Shown here piece after piece: positions 13,872-13,920 of a stretch of 13,920 nt of DNA. Both the position numbers and the translations under genes were made by a program. The stretch's first letter is position 1. Each line of letters opens with the position of its first letter. The notes beneath the pieces are model-generated. The model did no database searches and was not told the DNA's origin. It was given only the letters and a program-made list of their open reading frames with translations. Origin of the DNA: 70-18 sp041691815 (GTDB lineage: Bacteria; Pseudomonadota; Alphaproteobacteria; Acetobacterales; Acetobacteraceae); contig JBEPTZ010000119.1 in assembly GCA_041691815.1 (NCBI GenBank), positions 1-13,920 on the forward strand, given 5' to 3'.

Positions 13872-13920
13872 AGCATGTCCGGGTCACCTTGGCTCATATC
13901 CGGCGTGCCGGATATAGTTT
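13872..13920. mobile_element. Possible end of an unseen inserted element interrupting the recombinase
   Basis: The recombinase reading frame is abruptly lost after CTAG (13868-13871) and replaced by sequence with no match to the family. Within the new sequence lies an inverted repeat, ATATCCGGC (13896-13904) facing GCCGGATAT (13907-13915) with GT between. An insertion sequence or another rearrangement starting near 13872 would explain this. The element itself lies outside the window, so its family and even its reality are uncertain. Confidence 0.3.

Overview
The window is GC-rich throughout (mostly G/C at third codon positions). It is dominated by one minus-strand chemosensory (che-type) operon lying between two remnants of mobile or accessory DNA. 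The gene mix suggests an alphaproteobacterium, most likely of the Rhodospirillales/Acetobacteraceae kind: a che cluster with a HEAT protein and a CheC-like phosphatase, a receptor tip of the 'VQT.MLAVSG.VEAARAG' type, and a large serine recombinase with an 'HPN..LY..KV..LE.ALN' C-terminal region. The taxon is an inference from protein style, not a match to a named genome.

Layout. Positions 1-845 (+) hold the 3' part of a type III restriction (Res)/DEAH helicase-like gene. Recognisable sequence stops near 735, where the gene runs antisense into the end of a hybrid histidine kinase. Positions 698-12935 (-) hold eleven genes. In transcription order they are: soluble tandem-tip MCP (11013-12935), triple-domain CheW (9500-11005), CheB (8424-9503), HEAT-repeat protein (7808-8422), CheR (6963-7805), single-domain receiver (6581-6970), CheA (4401-6584), small STAS-like protein (4156-4404), second single-domain receiver (3684-4067), CheC-type phosphatase (3049-3687) and PAS-PAS-PAS hybrid kinase (698-3049). 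Most junctions are stop/start overlaps (GTGA, ATGA, TAGTG) or gaps under 10 bases. The one real gap is about 88 bases, between the STAS and second-receiver genes. A putative promoter with repeats lies at about 12995-13080. Positions 13081-13412 have no convincing gene. Positions 13413-13871 (-) are the C-terminal remnant of a large serine recombinase, cut off by unrelated DNA at the right edge.

How the parts would work together. The MCP has no membrane segment and no recognisable ligand domain, so it would be a cytoplasmic receptor. CheW would couple it to CheA, CheR and CheB would adapt it, and CheA would phosphorylate CheB and one or both receivers. The CheC-type phosphatase, with both active sites intact, would remove the phosphate. 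The HEAT and STAS proteins look like adaptor or partner-switch components, and the hybrid kinase may add a second input. No flagellar, pilus or secretion genes are visible, so the output is unknown and could be something other than swimming.

The strongest candidates for new biology are the receptor with two hairpin tips exactly 300 residues apart, its neighbour CheW with three domains of which only the first keeps the NLRG motif, and the operon as a unit (HEAT + STAS + CheC + hybrid kinase).
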